A stretch of DNA of 51,192 nucleotides from Bacillus sp. FJAT-27251 (lineage in GTDB: Bacteria; Bacillota; Bacilli; Bacillales; Cytobacillaceae). The stretch is from contig NZ_LIGG01000001.1 in NCBI RefSeq assembly GCF_001273925.1, positions 3,185,597 to 3,236,788 on the forward strand, read 5' to 3'. Shown one piece after another: positions 35,108 through 45,579 of this stretch; position 1 is the stretch's first letter; each line of letters starts with the position of its first letter. Below the pieces are notes generated by a model. It had not been told where the DNA came from. It worked only from the letters and a program-made list of their open reading frames with translations, and made no database searches. Made by a program: the position numbers and the translations under genes.

Positions 35108-36580
35108 ATGAAGAAAAATAGTCAGTATTTGAAATCGCCCGACCTGCTGCCGATTGCCCACCGTGACAGAAGCATTGGCACATTTGGCTTTGCGATGATG
35201 TGGATTGGGATGGCTGTTGTGTTGGCTGCTTTTGCCCTTGGAGGCGCAGGGGTACAGTCAATCCCCCTGGTATGGGTGTTGGTTGCTTCGTTTGTTGGCT
35301 GTTTTGTCATAGGGGTGTTTATGGTGCTGATCGGCGACATTGGAATTGAGCACGGCATCTCATTCCCGGTTTATCTTAGAGCACCATTTGGCACAATCGG
35401 CACACATTTTCCTTCATTGATAAGGGGGCTGGCGGCTTCCATCTGGTTTGGAATTAATTCCTATTTCGGTGCAGCAGCCATTAATGGCATTTTAAATATT
35501 TTAATAGGCTTTGATAACTGGTTTGTTTGCTTTTTAATTTTTGTTGTTGTACAGGTGGTCAATACTTCAATCGGAATTAAGGCACTCGAAAGATTTGCGG
35601 ATTTAGCGGCGCCTATTTTGATTCTGATTTCCATTTGGATGTACTTTACACTCGTGGACCAGGCTGGTGCAGTAGACAGGAATGTATGGGCATGGGCAGA
35701 AGGCAGAGTTACAGGTACGGCTTTGTTCACGGCTTTCATGGTCATCCTGGTAGGGAACATGGGCTATTGGTCCACTTTGGCAGCAGATTTCTCAACCCTT
35801 TCCCGCTTTATAAAAGCTCCGCAATTTGAGAGAAGCTGGGTGAAGCGGAATAAAACCACGCTGGTTGGAACCCTGATAGCTATGCCTTTGACTCAGACTG
35901 CCATGGTCTTAATCGGCGGCGTTGCTTTTATAGCTCTTGGCAACTATGATCCGATTGCCGCGATGCAGGCTTCGGCAAGCGGAATTGTCCTGGCCGTCCT
36001 GTTGCTGATGATTGTGTTTGCGCAATGGTCGACGAATACAACCGCCAACCTTGTGCCAGCAGGTACGATCTTTTCAAATATTGGTGGACCCAAAGTGTCT
36101 TTCTATGTTGGTGTCAGCCTGGCAGGTATCATCGGTATAGTGACTCAGCCTTGGCAGTTGTTTAATGCGCTGTTGCCGTTTTTGTCAATAAGCGGGGGCC
36201 TCCTGGCTGGAATTGTGGGCATCATTTTTGCAGACTATTATTTGGTGCGAAAGCGGCGGGTGAACGTTCCAGAGCTTTATGAGATAAATGGGCAATACAA
36301 ATATCATATGGGCATCAACTGGGCCGGAATGATTTCCTGGGCAATCAGCGGAATTTTGTCAATTGTCATCCCTACCTACTCTTTCTTTGTTGGATTCATT
36401 GCAGGAGCTGCCTGCTATTATGCATTGACAAAGTACTGGTGGTTCCGGAAGTATCAGCAAGCCGAATTATTAAATCCAAGCGATGAGCAATATCTCGGCA
36501 TTACGGTCGGGCGAGATTGGGTGATTGATCCAGGAGAAGAACTGGAAAACGAACCAGAAGCAGAAACTGCTACCGTATAA
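35108..36580 (+). CDS. NCS1-family nucleobase permease (cytosine/uracil type)
   Basis: A 490-residue membrane protein with about 12 helices of the nucleobase:cation symporter-1 family. It has the N-terminal P-I-A-H-R-D-R-S-I-G-T-F-G-F loop, G-I-N-S-Y-F-G-A-A-A-I-N in helix 3 and a conserved N-M-G-Y-W-S-T-L-A-A-D-F-S segment. It would import uracil, thymine or cytosine for the pathway encoded around it. ATG 35108 is preferred over the adjoining GTG 35105, giving 7-base spacing from AAGGAG. It lies 128 bases after hydA; no terminator was seen in that gap. Confidence 0.88.
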   Translation: MKKNSQYLKSPDLLPIAHRDRSIGTFGFAMMWIGMAVVLAAFALGGAGVQSIPLVWVLVASFVGCFVIGVFMVLIGDIGIEHGISFPVYLRAPFGTIGTHFPSLIRGLAASIWFGINSYFGAAAINGILNILIGFDNWFVCFLIFVVVQVVNTSIGIKALERFADLAAPILILISIWMYFTLVDQAGAVDRNVWAWAEGRVTGTALFTAFMVILVGNMGYWSTLAADFSTLSRFIKAPQFERSWVKRNKTTLVGTLIAMPLTQTAMVLIGGVAFIALGNYDPIAAMQASASGIVLAVLLLMIVFAQWSTNTTANLVPAGTIFSNIGGPKVSFYVGVSLAGIIGIVTQPWQLFNALLPFLSISGGLLAGIVGIIFADYYLVRKRRVNVPELYEINGQYKYHMGINWAGMISWAISGILSIVIPTYSFFVGFIAGAACYYALTKYWWFRKYQQAELLNPSDEQYLGITVGRDWVIDPGEELENEPEAETATV

Positions 36581-36605
36581 ACAATATCAGGCAGGAGGAT
36601 GGATA

Positions 36606-36842
36606 ATGTCATCATACAAGGAGTTTTTAGAAGAAAAACAGAAAATCGATGCACTGTTGGAATCAGGATACCAGATTGCCTCAGTGCGAGAAAACCTTAG
36701 CGGGGCATTCGTGGAATTTGTGCCAGCTGCCAATAGCCTGGCTCCTGCAGGAGAGAAGGTCGAATTGCATATTTTAACAGCAGATGCCAGGAAATATTTT
36801 TCCAACATCATTATTGCCAATCAGAAGAAAGTGGTTCAGTAA
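36606..36842 (+). CDS. 78-residue protein in the pyrimidine operon, unknown function
   Basis: The ATG at 36606 follows GGAGGATGGATA; the longer open frame overlaps the permease gene and is not used. The product has an N-terminal helix (Y-K-E-F-L-E-E-K-Q-K-I-D-A-L-L-E-S-G-Y), then alternating strands with S-G-A-F-V-E-F-V and V-E-L-H-I-L-T-A-D-A-R-K-Y. No membrane segment, no Cys. The spacing (25 bases after the permease, 36 before the aminotransferase) puts it in the operon. No family is recognised; its fixed place between transporter and aminotransferase suggests a role in this pathway, but this is only position. Confidence 0.75.
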   Translation: MSSYKEFLEEKQKIDALLESGYQIASVRENLSGAFVEFVPAANSLAPAGEKVELHILTADARKYFSNIIIANQKKVVQ

Positions 36843-36878
36843 GATTGAGGTGATAAATCTATAAAGGAGGAAAAACTC

Positions 36879-38234
36879 ATGCAAGTCCAAACGGACAACA
36901 AAAATTTGATTCAAAAGGACCAGGAACATTTGTGGCATTCGATGAGCCGATTTAATCCCAATGCCAGCCCAATGATCGCTACCCAGGGGGAAGGTTCCTG
37001 GTTTAAGGATGCTGAAGGCAATAAATACATGGATGGAGTTTCGGGCTTATGGTGCCTGAATCTTGGCCATGGACGGAAGGAAATTGCCCAGGCTGCCTAC
37101 GAGCAAATGATGAACCTTTCCTATTTTCCGCTCTCGTTAAGCCATGTTCCGGGAATTGAACTATCCGCGAAGCTAAGCAGCCTGCTGAAAGGCTCATATA
37201 CTACTTACTTTTCAAACAGCGGTTCTGAAGCAAATGAAGTAGCGTTTAAGATTGCCCGACAATATCATGTTCAAAATGGCAATTCTGGAAAGTATAAATT
37301 CATTTCCCGCTACCGTGCGTACCATGGTTCCACGCTTGGCGCACTGAGCGCCACTGCCCAGGCTAACCGCAAGGATAAGTATGGGCCGAGCGCCCCAGGG
37401 TTCCTCCATGTCCCGCCGCCATACAGCTACCGCAGCACCTTTGAAAATGATCTCGCTGCGGCTGATTACATCAGGGAAGTGATTACCTGGGAAGGCCCCG
37501 ATACCGTTGCGGGCGTCATTTTGGAACCGTTTATTTCAGGAGGCGGTGTGCTGATTCCATCGAAAGAATACCTGACAAGGGTAGCGGAAATCTGTAAGGA
37601 AAATGACGTCCTGCTCATTGTAGATGAAGTGGTATCCGGATTCGGCCGTACAGGCGAAATGTTTGGTTTTATGCATTCAGAAGGAGTGCAGCCGGATATA
37701 GTGACCATGGCTAAAGGCTTGACAAGCGGCTATCTGCCTCTAGGAGCGACCGCCGTTCAGTCCTATATTTATGAAAAATTCAAGGAAGAAGGCGACAAGC
37801 AGCATTTCCGCCATGTATCCACGTTTGGGGGGCATCCTGCAGCCTGTGCGGTTGCGCTGAAAAATATCGAGATTATCGAAGAGGAGAACATTCTTCAACG
37901 GGTCTCCGAGCTTGGCAGCAGTATTTTAGGTGAGCTGCGCAATCTGGAGAACTTTGCATGTGTGGGGGATGTACGCGGAATAGGCTTCCTGTATGGGATC
38001 GAGCTGGTCGCAGACAAGGAAACAAAAGCACCTGCAGCCGATGAGCTGTCGACCCAAATCATTGCCTCATGCAAAGCGAAGGGACTTATAATCGGCCGGA
38101 ATGGCGACACGATTCCCGGCTATCAAAACGTTCTGATCATGGCTCCGCCCTTGTCTTCAACAGAAGAGGATTTGCGCTTCCTGGTTGATACAGTAAGCAG
38201 TGTTATCAAGGAGCATGCCGGCAGACAGCTCTGA
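36879..38234 (+). CDS. class III aminotransferase, beta-alanine:pyruvate type
   Basis: A 451-residue PLP enzyme of the omega-amino-acid:pyruvate aminotransferase group. PLP contacts: S-G-S-E-A-N near 114-119, Asp249 in L-I-V-D-E-V-V-S-G-F-G-R-T-G, and Lys279 in M-A-K-G-L-T-S-G-Y-L-P-L-G forming the internal aldimine. In this cluster it would convert beta-alanine or beta-aminoisobutyrate to the semialdehyde with pyruvate as acceptor, giving alanine. AAAGGAGGAAA precedes the ATG. A strong terminator ends the operon behind it. Confidence 0.88.
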   Translation: MQVQTDNKNLIQKDQEHLWHSMSRFNPNASPMIATQGEGSWFKDAEGNKYMDGVSGLWCLNLGHGRKEIAQAAYEQMMNLSYFPLSLSHVPGIELSAKLSSLLKGSYTTYFSNSGSEANEVAFKIARQYHVQNGNSGKYKFISRYRAYHGSTLGALSATAQANRKDKYGPSAPGFLHVPPPYSYRSTFENDLAAADYIREVITWEGPDTVAGVILEPFISGGGVLIPSKEYLTRVAEICKENDVLLIVDEVVSGFGRTGEMFGFMHSEGVQPDIVTMAKGLTSGYLPLGATAVQSYIYEKFKEEGDKQHFRHVSTFGGHPAACAVALKNIEIIEEENILQRVSELGSSILGELRNLENFACVGDVRGIGFLYGIELVADKETKAPAADELSTQIIASCKAKGLIIGRNGDTIPGYQNVLIMAPPLSSTEEDLRFLVDTVSSVIKEHAGRQL

Positions 38235-38251
38235 TTAAAAAGTCAAACATA

Positions 38252-38288
38252 AAATAACCAGAACAGGATTTTCCTGTTCTGGTTATTT
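38252..38288 (+). terminator. intrinsic terminator of the pyrimidine operon
   Basis: A perfect 17-bp stem (38252-38268 with 38272-38288) has a TTT loop; A- and T-rich ends make it work on both strands. Confidence 0.9.
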
Positions 38289-38323
38289 CACAATAGGGAT
38301 AGGGCTTAGGGGACAGGCGTGTC

Positions 38324-38872
38324 TTATATGAACTGTGATGGCTTCTGATTCAGTTCCTCGATATTAAAAACGAATTGAAACTCAATATTTTCCACCTGGT
38401 TTTCCTGATCATACAGAACATAGTAAATGATTTCATCATTGATATGATAAATGATTCCATCATGGGAGTGATAGAGAAGATATTCCATGATTACCTGGCC
38501 GACTTTTTTTGATATTTCATCAGCATTCTCTGAAACTTCCTCTTCCGGTATTTCATTCTGCGCAAATTTCCAGTTCAAGGCTTCTTTTCTTAACCGTGTT
38601 TCACTATAGTTATAGTTTAAAATGAATGGATTCTTCAATTGGATTTTTTGCTTGAGAATGGCCGCACGGGCAGCATTTTCCACCTCTGCATGGCAAAAGG
38701 CATACTTTGCTGCGAGTTCCTGATCATTGACCAGGTAAATTCCAGGGCCAAATGATGATCGGGCGGAGACCCCATTGAGAAACTCCCTTGATTCATTCCG
38801 TTCATACCGCTGATTAGCCACGACTGTTTGTGCCTCGTTAAAGCTTATTCCTCGATAGGCAGTTCGTTTCAT
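38324..38872 (-). CDS. protein with ADP-ribosyltransferase-like fold, unknown role
   Basis: A 182-residue soluble protein. The order of motifs recalls the ART/PARP superfamily: Y-R-G-I-S at residues 6-10, S-S-F-G-P-G-I-Y-L followed by A-x-K-Y-A near 39-58, a K-N-P-F-I-L strand near 80, and a closing H-D-G-I-I-Y ... Y-Y-V-L-Y-D-x-x-N-Q-V segment near 135-160. The ATG at 38872 has GGGGGAA about nine bases upstream; TTG 38878 is less likely. It is a lone gene between two pyrimidine-related blocks and shares their terminator region. Whether it is catalytic, and on what target, cannot be told; similarity is by motif only. Confidence 0.6.
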   Translation of the reverse strand: MKRTAYRGISFNEAQTVVANQRYERNESREFLNGVSARSSFGPGIYLVNDQELAAKYAFCHAEVENAARAAILKQKIQLKNPFILNYNYSETRLRKEALNWKFAQNEIPEEEVSENADEISKKVGQVIMEYLLYHSHDGIIYHINDEIIYYVLYDQENQVENIEFQFVFNIEELNQKPSQFI

Positions 38873-39055
38873 AAGCAAAAATTCCCCCTAGCCTTTTTTA
38901 AAATAGAAAGCTGCTTCGCAGAAATGTAAGCGCATACAAAATGGGAGGTATGTCAGTTTTTTTCAAAAATTTTTATAGATGATAAAACATCTACTTCTAT
39001 TTTAAACTAAAAATTCAGAATTTCTAGTATTTTTTAAAAATAGAAAGATAGACCT

Positions 39056-39092
39056 AATAACCCCCCCAGGATAGTAACCCGGGGGAGTTATT
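39056..39092 (-). terminator. intrinsic terminator after alanine dehydrogenase
   Basis: AATAACCCCCCC (39056-39067) pairs with GGGGGAGTTATT (39081-39092), nearly perfectly, 43 bases after the ald stop on the minus strand. Confidence 0.7.
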
Positions 39093-39134
39093 AGGGAAAC
39101 GATTAAAGAGTGAATTCAATATACTATCCTTCTA

Positions 39135-40262
39135 TTAAGATGGAACAGTTTCCAACGCTTGGTGTACCGGTACATATTGAAGGCCGAGATCCTCTGCAAC
39201 AGCCTTATAAGTGACCGCACCGCCCACTGTAGTAACTCCCAGCTCCAGTGCTTTGTTTTCCGCTATTGCCTGTTTGAATCCTTTGTTGGCAATTTGAAGG
39301 GCATAGGGCACCGTGACATTTGTTAAAGCGATGGTCGACGTGCGCGGGACCGCACCCGGCATATTCGCAACGGCATAGTGGACCACACCGTACTTTTCGT
39401 AGATTGGTGCATCATGAGTAGTAATTCGGTCTACTGTTTCAAAAATCCCTCCCTGGTCGACCGCTACATCAACAATTACGGAACCAGGGGACATGGAGCT
39501 GACCATTTCTGCTGTTACCAATTTTGGCGCCTTAGCTCCCGGAATCAGGACGGCGCCGATGACCAGGTCGGATTTCTTAACCGCTTCGGCAATGTTAAAG
39601 GGATTGGACATCAGCGTTTGAATGCTCGAGCCAAAAATATCATCAAGCTGGCGCAGGCGCTCCGCACTCAAATCGACAATCGTCACATCCGCACCAAGGC
39701 CTACTGCAATTTTAGCTGCGTTGGTTCCAACTACTCCGCCGCCAATAATGGTCACTTTTGATTTTGAAACGCCCGGCACTCCACCCAATAGTACACCCTT
39801 TCCGCCTTTAGGCTTTTCAAGAAATTGTGCTCCAATTTGGGAAGCCATTCTGCCAGCCACTTCGCTCATCGGCGTCAGGAGCGGCAATGTACGGCCTTCT
39901 GCTACTGTTTCATAGGCAATCGTCGTCATCCCGCTTTTGATCAAGGCATCTGCCAGGGCTGGTTCAGCGGCGAGATGCAGGTATGTAAAAAGAATCAGGT
40001 CGTGGCGGAAATATTGGTACTCAGATGGTACAGGCTCTTTCACTTTCATGATCATTTCAGCTTTTGCCCAAATATCTTCAGCTTTTAGAACAATCCCGGC
40101 ACCTGAATCCAGATAATCTTCATCAGTAAAACCGCTGCCCAGTCCGGCACTTTGCTCGATGATCACCTCATGGCCGGCTTGAAGGAACGCAGCGACTCCT
40201 GCCGGGGTGAGAGCAACCCGGTTTTCATTATTTTTTATTTCCTTTGGAACTCCAATTAACAT
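39135..40262 (-). CDS. ald: alanine dehydrogenase
   Basis: A 375-residue NAD-dependent enzyme that interconverts L-alanine and pyruvate plus ammonia. The N-terminal substrate domain opens [20 protein letters not shown] with the conserved Arg and the catalytic Lys near 75. His is in L-F-T-Y-L-H-L-A. The NAD domain has [14 protein letters not shown] near 170. The length is standard. It sits downstream of the CoA-transferase (33-base gap) and could regenerate pyruvate for the beta-alanine aminotransferase encoded nearby. Confidence 0.94.
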   Translation of the reverse strand: MLIGVPKEIKNNENRVALTPAGVAAFLQAGHEVIIEQSAGLGSGFTDEDYLDSGAGIVLKAEDIWAKAEMIMKVKEPVPSEYQYFRHDLILFTYLHLAAEPALADALIKSGMTTIAYETVAEGRTLPLLTPMSEVAGRMASQIGAQFLEKPKGGKGVLLGGVPGVSKSKVTIIGGGVVGTNAAKIAVGLGADVTIVDLSAERLRQLDDIFGSSIQTLMSNPFNIAEAVKKSDLVIGAVLIPGAKAPKLVTAEMVSSMSPGSVIVDVAVDQGGIFETVDRITTHDAPIYEKYGVVHYAVANMPGAVPRTSTIALTNVTVPYALQIANKGFKQAIAENKALELGVTTVGGAVTYKAVAEDLGLQYVPVHQALETVPS

Positions 40263-40295
40263 GTTAGTTTCCTCCTATAAGTGGATAAGTGGCTC

Positions 40296-41453
40296 TTATT
40301 TAACAGCTTCATCAAGCTTGCACCCGAGCGTTGACAGTACCTCTTCTGTATGCTCGCCTAGCTGTGGGGGGAGGGTGGCTATTCGGCTTGGTGTTCGTGA
40401 AAATTTCACCGGCGTTCCAAGCATTTTCAGTTTCCCGAGAGTAGGGTGGTCTTTCTCGACAACCATCTCGCGTTCCCGGAGATGAGGATCATTCAAAATG
40501 CTGGAGAACTTGTTGACAGGACCACATGGAAGGCCCTGGCTTTCGAACAGGGAAATCCATTCTCCAATGGATTTTTGGAGGAAGATTCCATTCAGCAATG
40601 CAATCAATTCCTCCCGGTTTCTTACACGGTCAGGATTTGTCTTAAATCGCTGGTCTTCAAGAGCTTTCATTCCCATTAAGGCCACAAATTTTTTCCAAAG
40701 GTTTTCATTGGCAACCGCAAGGATAAAATGGCCGTCGGAGGCTTCAAAAACCTGGTAAGGAACGATGTTTGGATGCTGTGTTCCCATTGGTTCTGGATCT
40801 TTGCCAGAGGCAAAATAATTGCCGGCAAGATACGTTTGCCATGAGATCATCGTGTCCAGAAGGGAAACATCGATCCATTGGCCTTCTCCTGATTTTTGCC
40901 TCTCCAGCAGGGCTGCCAATATGCCGAATCCTGCCCACATCCCCGTGCCGACATCTGCGAGGGAAAATCCGGCTTTCGTCGGGTGTCCGCCCGGTTCGCC
41001 TGTGACAGACAGTAGTCCGCCCATGCCTTGCGCTAGGATGTCATAGCCAGGTTTCTGGGCGTAAGAACCAGTTTGGCCGAAGCCGGAGATGGAAGCCAGG
41101 ATAATTTGGGGATTGTGTTTTTTCAGTGTTTCATAGCCGATACCAAGCCGGTCCAATGTGCCGGGCCGGAAGTTTTCAACCACCACATCGGCTGCCTCTA
41201 TTAACCTTAAAAAAATTTCGCGGTCACTATCTGTTTTCAGGTTGAGGACAACACTCTTTTTATTGCGGTTCACACTTAAAAAATAAGCACTCTCACCCTC
41301 GACGAAAGGAGGGCCCCATTGTCTTGTATCATCTCCTTCGGGACTTTCAATTTTAATGATTTCAGCTCCAAGGTCACCTAATGTCATCGTGCAATAGGGG
41401 CCGCTCAAAATCCGGCTTAAATCGATAATCTTTATTCCTTCCAGTGCTGACAA
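40296..41453 (-). CDS. CaiB/BaiF family class III CoA-transferase
   Basis: A 385-residue CoA-transferase that moves CoA between acyl groups through an aspartyl intermediate. It has L-S-A-L-E-G-I-K-I-I-D-L-S-R-I-L-S-G-P at the start, N-R-N-K-K-S-V-V-L-N-L-K near 73, and the active-site Asp in S-L-A-D-V-G-T-G-M near 165. The TTG at 41453 is used because AAAGGAG lies eight bases upstream; the in-frame ATG at 41498 is before that site. It lies between the amidohydrolase and ald genes on the same strand. Its substrate may be an acid from beta-alanine or methyl-beta-alanine breakdown, but this is inference. Confidence 0.85.
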   Translation of the reverse strand: MSALEGIKIIDLSRILSGPYCTMTLGDLGAEIIKIESPEGDDTRQWGPPFVEGESAYFLSVNRNKKSVVLNLKTDSDREIFLRLIEAADVVVENFRPGTLDRLGIGYETLKKHNPQIILASISGFGQTGSYAQKPGYDILAQGMGGLLSVTGEPGGHPTKAGFSLADVGTGMWAGFGILAALLERQKSGEGQWIDVSLLDTMISWQTYLAGNYFASGKDPEPMGTQHPNIVPYQVFEASDGHFILAVANENLWKKFVALMGMKALEDQRFKTNPDRVRNREELIALLNGIFLQKSIGEWISLFESQGLPCGPVNKFSSILNDPHLREREMVVEKDHPTLGKLKMLGTPVKFSRTPSRIATLPPQLGEHTEEVLSTLGCKLDEAVK

Positions 41454-41720
41454 ATGATCATCTCCTTTGCAATTATCAGGTTGGAGGTCTGGAGGCATAT
41501 CCCTGGCAGGGGGAAGTTAATTGGTGCAGAAGTACTTACTAGAAAGATATTCGGGAATTTAAAAACAAAATATTTACATCGTTAACATGTTTTAATCTTA
41601 ATATATTTCAGAATATTTAGCAATTATAATTTAATTTTATATTTTTAATTGCTTTTTATAAATTTGGTGTCGCAATTAATAAAAACCAGAAATCCTTTTA
41701 ATGGGATTTCTGGTTTAGTA

Positions 41721-42953
41721 TTATTCTGCTTGCAGTGCAAGAACGGTCTCAAGAATGACATTGACTCCTTTTTCGCAATCTTCCCAGGTGGTCAATTCGT
41801 CTTCATCATGGCTTTTGCCATTGATGCTTGGAACAAAAACCATGGCGGAAGGAATGTAGCTGGCGATGAATTGGGCGTCATGGCCGGCGCCGCTGACCAT
41901 TCTCTTATAGGAATAGCCAAGGGATTTTGTCGCTTGTTCGACAGTGTCTACAATTTCTTCATTAAACCAAACTGTATCGCGTCCCCATAGTTTAGTGGCT
42001 TTTACTTCACAGCCTTCATTGGCAGGCGATTGAGTCAAACCAAGAATAATCTCTTCGACTTGTTTAATCGTGGCAGGATCTTTATGTCTGGCTTCCAGGG
42101 TGAATACGACTTTATTTGGAATGACTGTATGGATATTCGGGTGGACATTCAGTCTCCCCATTGTGTACACCAGGTCATTTTCCAGAGAATTTAATTTCGT
42201 CCGCGCTTCTGTGATTAAGTTATTTGTTGCAAAAAGGGCGTCCTTTCTCATCGACATTGGAGTGGTGCCGGCGTGATCCGATTCACCAGATACCTCGATT
42301 TCATAGCATACCATTCCCAGTACGCACTCCACAACGCCGATCGTCAAGGCTTCATGCTCAAGAATCGGCCCTTGCTCAATATGAATTTCAAGGAAAGCTT
42401 TTGCTTCTTTAAGCCGTTCCGCTTCATCGCCTTCATATCCAATTGCTTTTAGGGCTGCGCCAAATGTGACACCATCTGTATCGGTGCTTTGCAGCATGGC
42501 TGATTTTTCGAATTTTCCAGAAAGAACGCCGGAAGCCATCATCGAAGGCTCAAAGCGGGCACCTTCTTCATTGGTGATGTTGGCAATCACGACTGGAACC
42601 CTTGGTTTGATGTTATTTTCCATGAGTGTCCGCACGACTTCGAGACCGGCAATTACGCCCAGAACGCCATCAAACCTGCCGCCTTTTTTTACTGAATCCA
42701 AATGGGACCCAATCACAATCGGCTGCTTCTCTTGCGTGCCTTCAAGGGTTGCATACATATTACCCATATCGTCCACCTTGACTTCCAGTCCCATTTCTTC
42801 ACAGCAGGAGCGGAGATAATTTCGGGCCAGCCTATCTTCCTCTGACAATGAAAGCCTGGTAACACCGTTATTTTTTGTCCGTCCAAAATCCGCGAACTTT
42901 TCAAGAGTTTCTTTCAATCGTTTGCCGTTAATCAAAACCTTTTGCTGCTGCAT
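41721..42953 (-). CDS. Zn-dependent N-carbamoyl-amino-acid hydrolase (beta-ureidopropionase/allantoate amidohydrolase family)
   Basis: A 410-residue M20-family amidohydrolase with metal ligands H84 (G-S-H-L-D), D95 (G-G-R-F-D-G), E129/E130 (T-N-E-E-G-A-R-F), His in I-H-I-E-Q-G and a later His in G-A-G-H-D-A. The dimer-bridging S-D-H-A-G-T-T-P is also present. The family splits into allantoate, N-carbamoyl-L-amino acid and N-carbamoyl-beta-alanine hydrolases. The preT/preA/hydA genes nearby favour beta-ureidopropionase, the third step of the pathway. ATG 42953 has AAAGGAG upstream; the upstream in-frame extension to 43004 is not supported. Position on the opposite strand from hydA suggests separate control. 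Confidence 0.88.
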   Translation of the reverse strand: MQQQKVLINGKRLKETLEKFADFGRTKNNGVTRLSLSEEDRLARNYLRSCCEEMGLEVKVDDMGNMYATLEGTQEKQPIVIGSHLDSVKKGGRFDGVLGVIAGLEVVRTLMENNIKPRVPVVIANITNEEGARFEPSMMASGVLSGKFEKSAMLQSTDTDGVTFGAALKAIGYEGDEAERLKEAKAFLEIHIEQGPILEHEALTIGVVECVLGMVCYEIEVSGESDHAGTTPMSMRKDALFATNNLITEARTKLNSLENDLVYTMGRLNVHPNIHTVIPNKVVFTLEARHKDPATIKQVEEIILGLTQSPANEGCEVKATKLWGRDTVWFNEEIVDTVEQATKSLGYSYKRMVSGAGHDAQFIASYIPSAMVFVPSINGKSHDEDELTTWEDCEKGVNVILETVLALQAE

Positions 42954-43013
42954 ATTGCACGCTCCTTTTTTAATATTTAATTGCTTTATATGAATTAAAA
43001 ACATATAAAAGAA

Positions 43014-43026
43014 TTATTAATACAAT
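43014..43026. promoter_or_regulatory. half-site motif upstream of the amidohydrolase gene
   Basis: TTATTAATACAAT, one base different from the half-site at 29265-29277, 61-73 bases before the amidohydrolase start. Candidate binding site of a shared regulator. A further exact copy lies at 43168-43180. Confidence 0.35.
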
Positions 43027-43203
43027 ATTTCTCTAAAATATTAAATTCTCCTTCTTTATTATATAATTTAATTTTCATGGTAATTATTGCTGAAGGGATA
43101 GCGGAGTTTTATGGATTTGGTAATTAAGTCAAATGGTGTAGTTTGCCATTTGTGGTGTTTGCTTCTATTATTGATACAATGAATTAGAAGAGGATGAAAA
43201 AAG

Positions 43204-43749
43204 ATGAATCAAAAGATTCTCCCAGCTTGTTCAAATATGAAGGATTTTGAGCGTTTTTTAAAAAGCCCTTATGAAATAGGCGTGTTTCTTGAAATGCATG
43301 TTGCCCAGCTGAAGAATGTAAGTGCCATGGCCGAGGCGCACGGCAAGAAGATGCTTTACCATGTCGATATGATCCAGGGGATTAAAAGCGATGATTACTC
43401 TACCGAATTTATTTGCCAGGAGTACAGGCCATATGGATTGATTTCAACAAAATCCAGTGTCATTCTAAAGGCAAGGCAAAAAGGAATCCTGGCCGTTCAA
43501 AGGGTGTTTTTGCTCGATTCACATGCTTTGGAGAAAAGCTATAAGCTGATTAAAAAAACTCAGCCTGACTTTATCGAAGTCCTGCCTGGGGCAATGCCTC
43601 ACTTGATTGCTGAAGTGAGGGAAAAGGCGGGGATTCCCCTTTTCGCCGGAGGGTTTATCCGCAGCGTGGAAGATGTTGAAAATGCCTTAAATGCTGGTGC
43701 CGTTGCAGTCACCACATCGCAAAAAGATATTTGGAAGCATTATGCGTAA
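43204..43749 (+). CDS. glpP: glycerol-3-phosphate-responsive antiterminator
   Basis: A 181-residue GlpP protein, which binds glycerol-3-phosphate and nascent glp leader RNA to let polymerase pass terminators. It shows [31 protein letters not shown] and [10 protein letters not shown] as in a TIM-barrel-like family. AGAGGA precedes the ATG. The two likely target leaders lie directly before glpK (43830-44022) and glpD (45560-45663). It is divergent from the amidohydrolase gene. Confidence 0.92.
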   Translation: MNQKILPACSNMKDFERFLKSPYEIGVFLEMHVAQLKNVSAMAEAHGKKMLYHVDMIQGIKSDDYSTEFICQEYRPYGLISTKSSVILKARQKGILAVQRVFLLDSHALEKSYKLIKKTQPDFIEVLPGAMPHLIAEVREKAGIPLFAGGFIRSVEDVENALNAGAVAVTTSQKDIWKHYA

Positions 43750-43799
43750 GTGGAATTCTTCATTGGCATGCTGTAAAAAGAAAATATAAGGCAAAACCG

Positions 43800-43828
43800 T
43801 TTACAGCGCTTTCAAAATTATTTATACT
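43800..43828 (+). promoter_or_regulatory. glpK promoter with overlapping cre-like site
   Basis: TTTACA (43800-43805), 17 bases, TATACT (43823-43828). The bases 43800-43815 (TTTACAGCGCTTTCAA) resemble the cre recorded from memory for B. subtilis glpF, with two changes, and overlap the -35. Confidence 0.65.
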
Positions 43829-43854
43829 GCAGATAACAAGTTAAGAATCGTGAA

Positions 43855-43924
43855 GGAGATGGGGAGATTCACACAGACACGCCAGTAATATGTGCGCCTG
43901 CTGTGAACTTCCCATTCTTTTTTT
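43855..43924 (+). terminator. GlpP-controlled leader terminator of glpK
   Basis: ATGGG-GA-GATTCACA (from 43859) pairs with TGTGAACTTCCCAT (43902-43915) and is followed by a T tract to 43924. The element GGAGAT-N2-GGAGA (43855-43867) spans its left arm. GTGAA (43850-43854) and TTCAC (43868-43872) can pair instead, leaving that element in the loop and breaking the terminator. Fits GlpP antitermination. Confidence 0.75.
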
Positions 43925-43927
43925 CCC

Positions 43928-44003
43928 GGGGTCAGGCACCCGTTAGTGGAGTAACGCTTTACTGTACATGGGGTCAGGCACCCGTTAGTGGAGTAATGCT
44001 TTA
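43928..44003. repeat. two tandem copies of the GGGGTCAGGCACCC repeat in the glpK leader
   Basis: A 42-base unit (43928-43969) and a second copy (43970-44003). The first 27 bases are identical between copies. It lies between the GlpP terminator and the glpK ribosome binding site. Related to 797-846 and 48710-48764. Confidence 0.88.
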
Positions 44004-44004
44004 A

Positions 44005-45513
<1,509 letters not shown>

Positions 45514-45579
45514 GCGGTATACAAATATTTCATTTTATTGAAAAGTCTGATACACTATTCATAAGTTAATAAATCGGCA

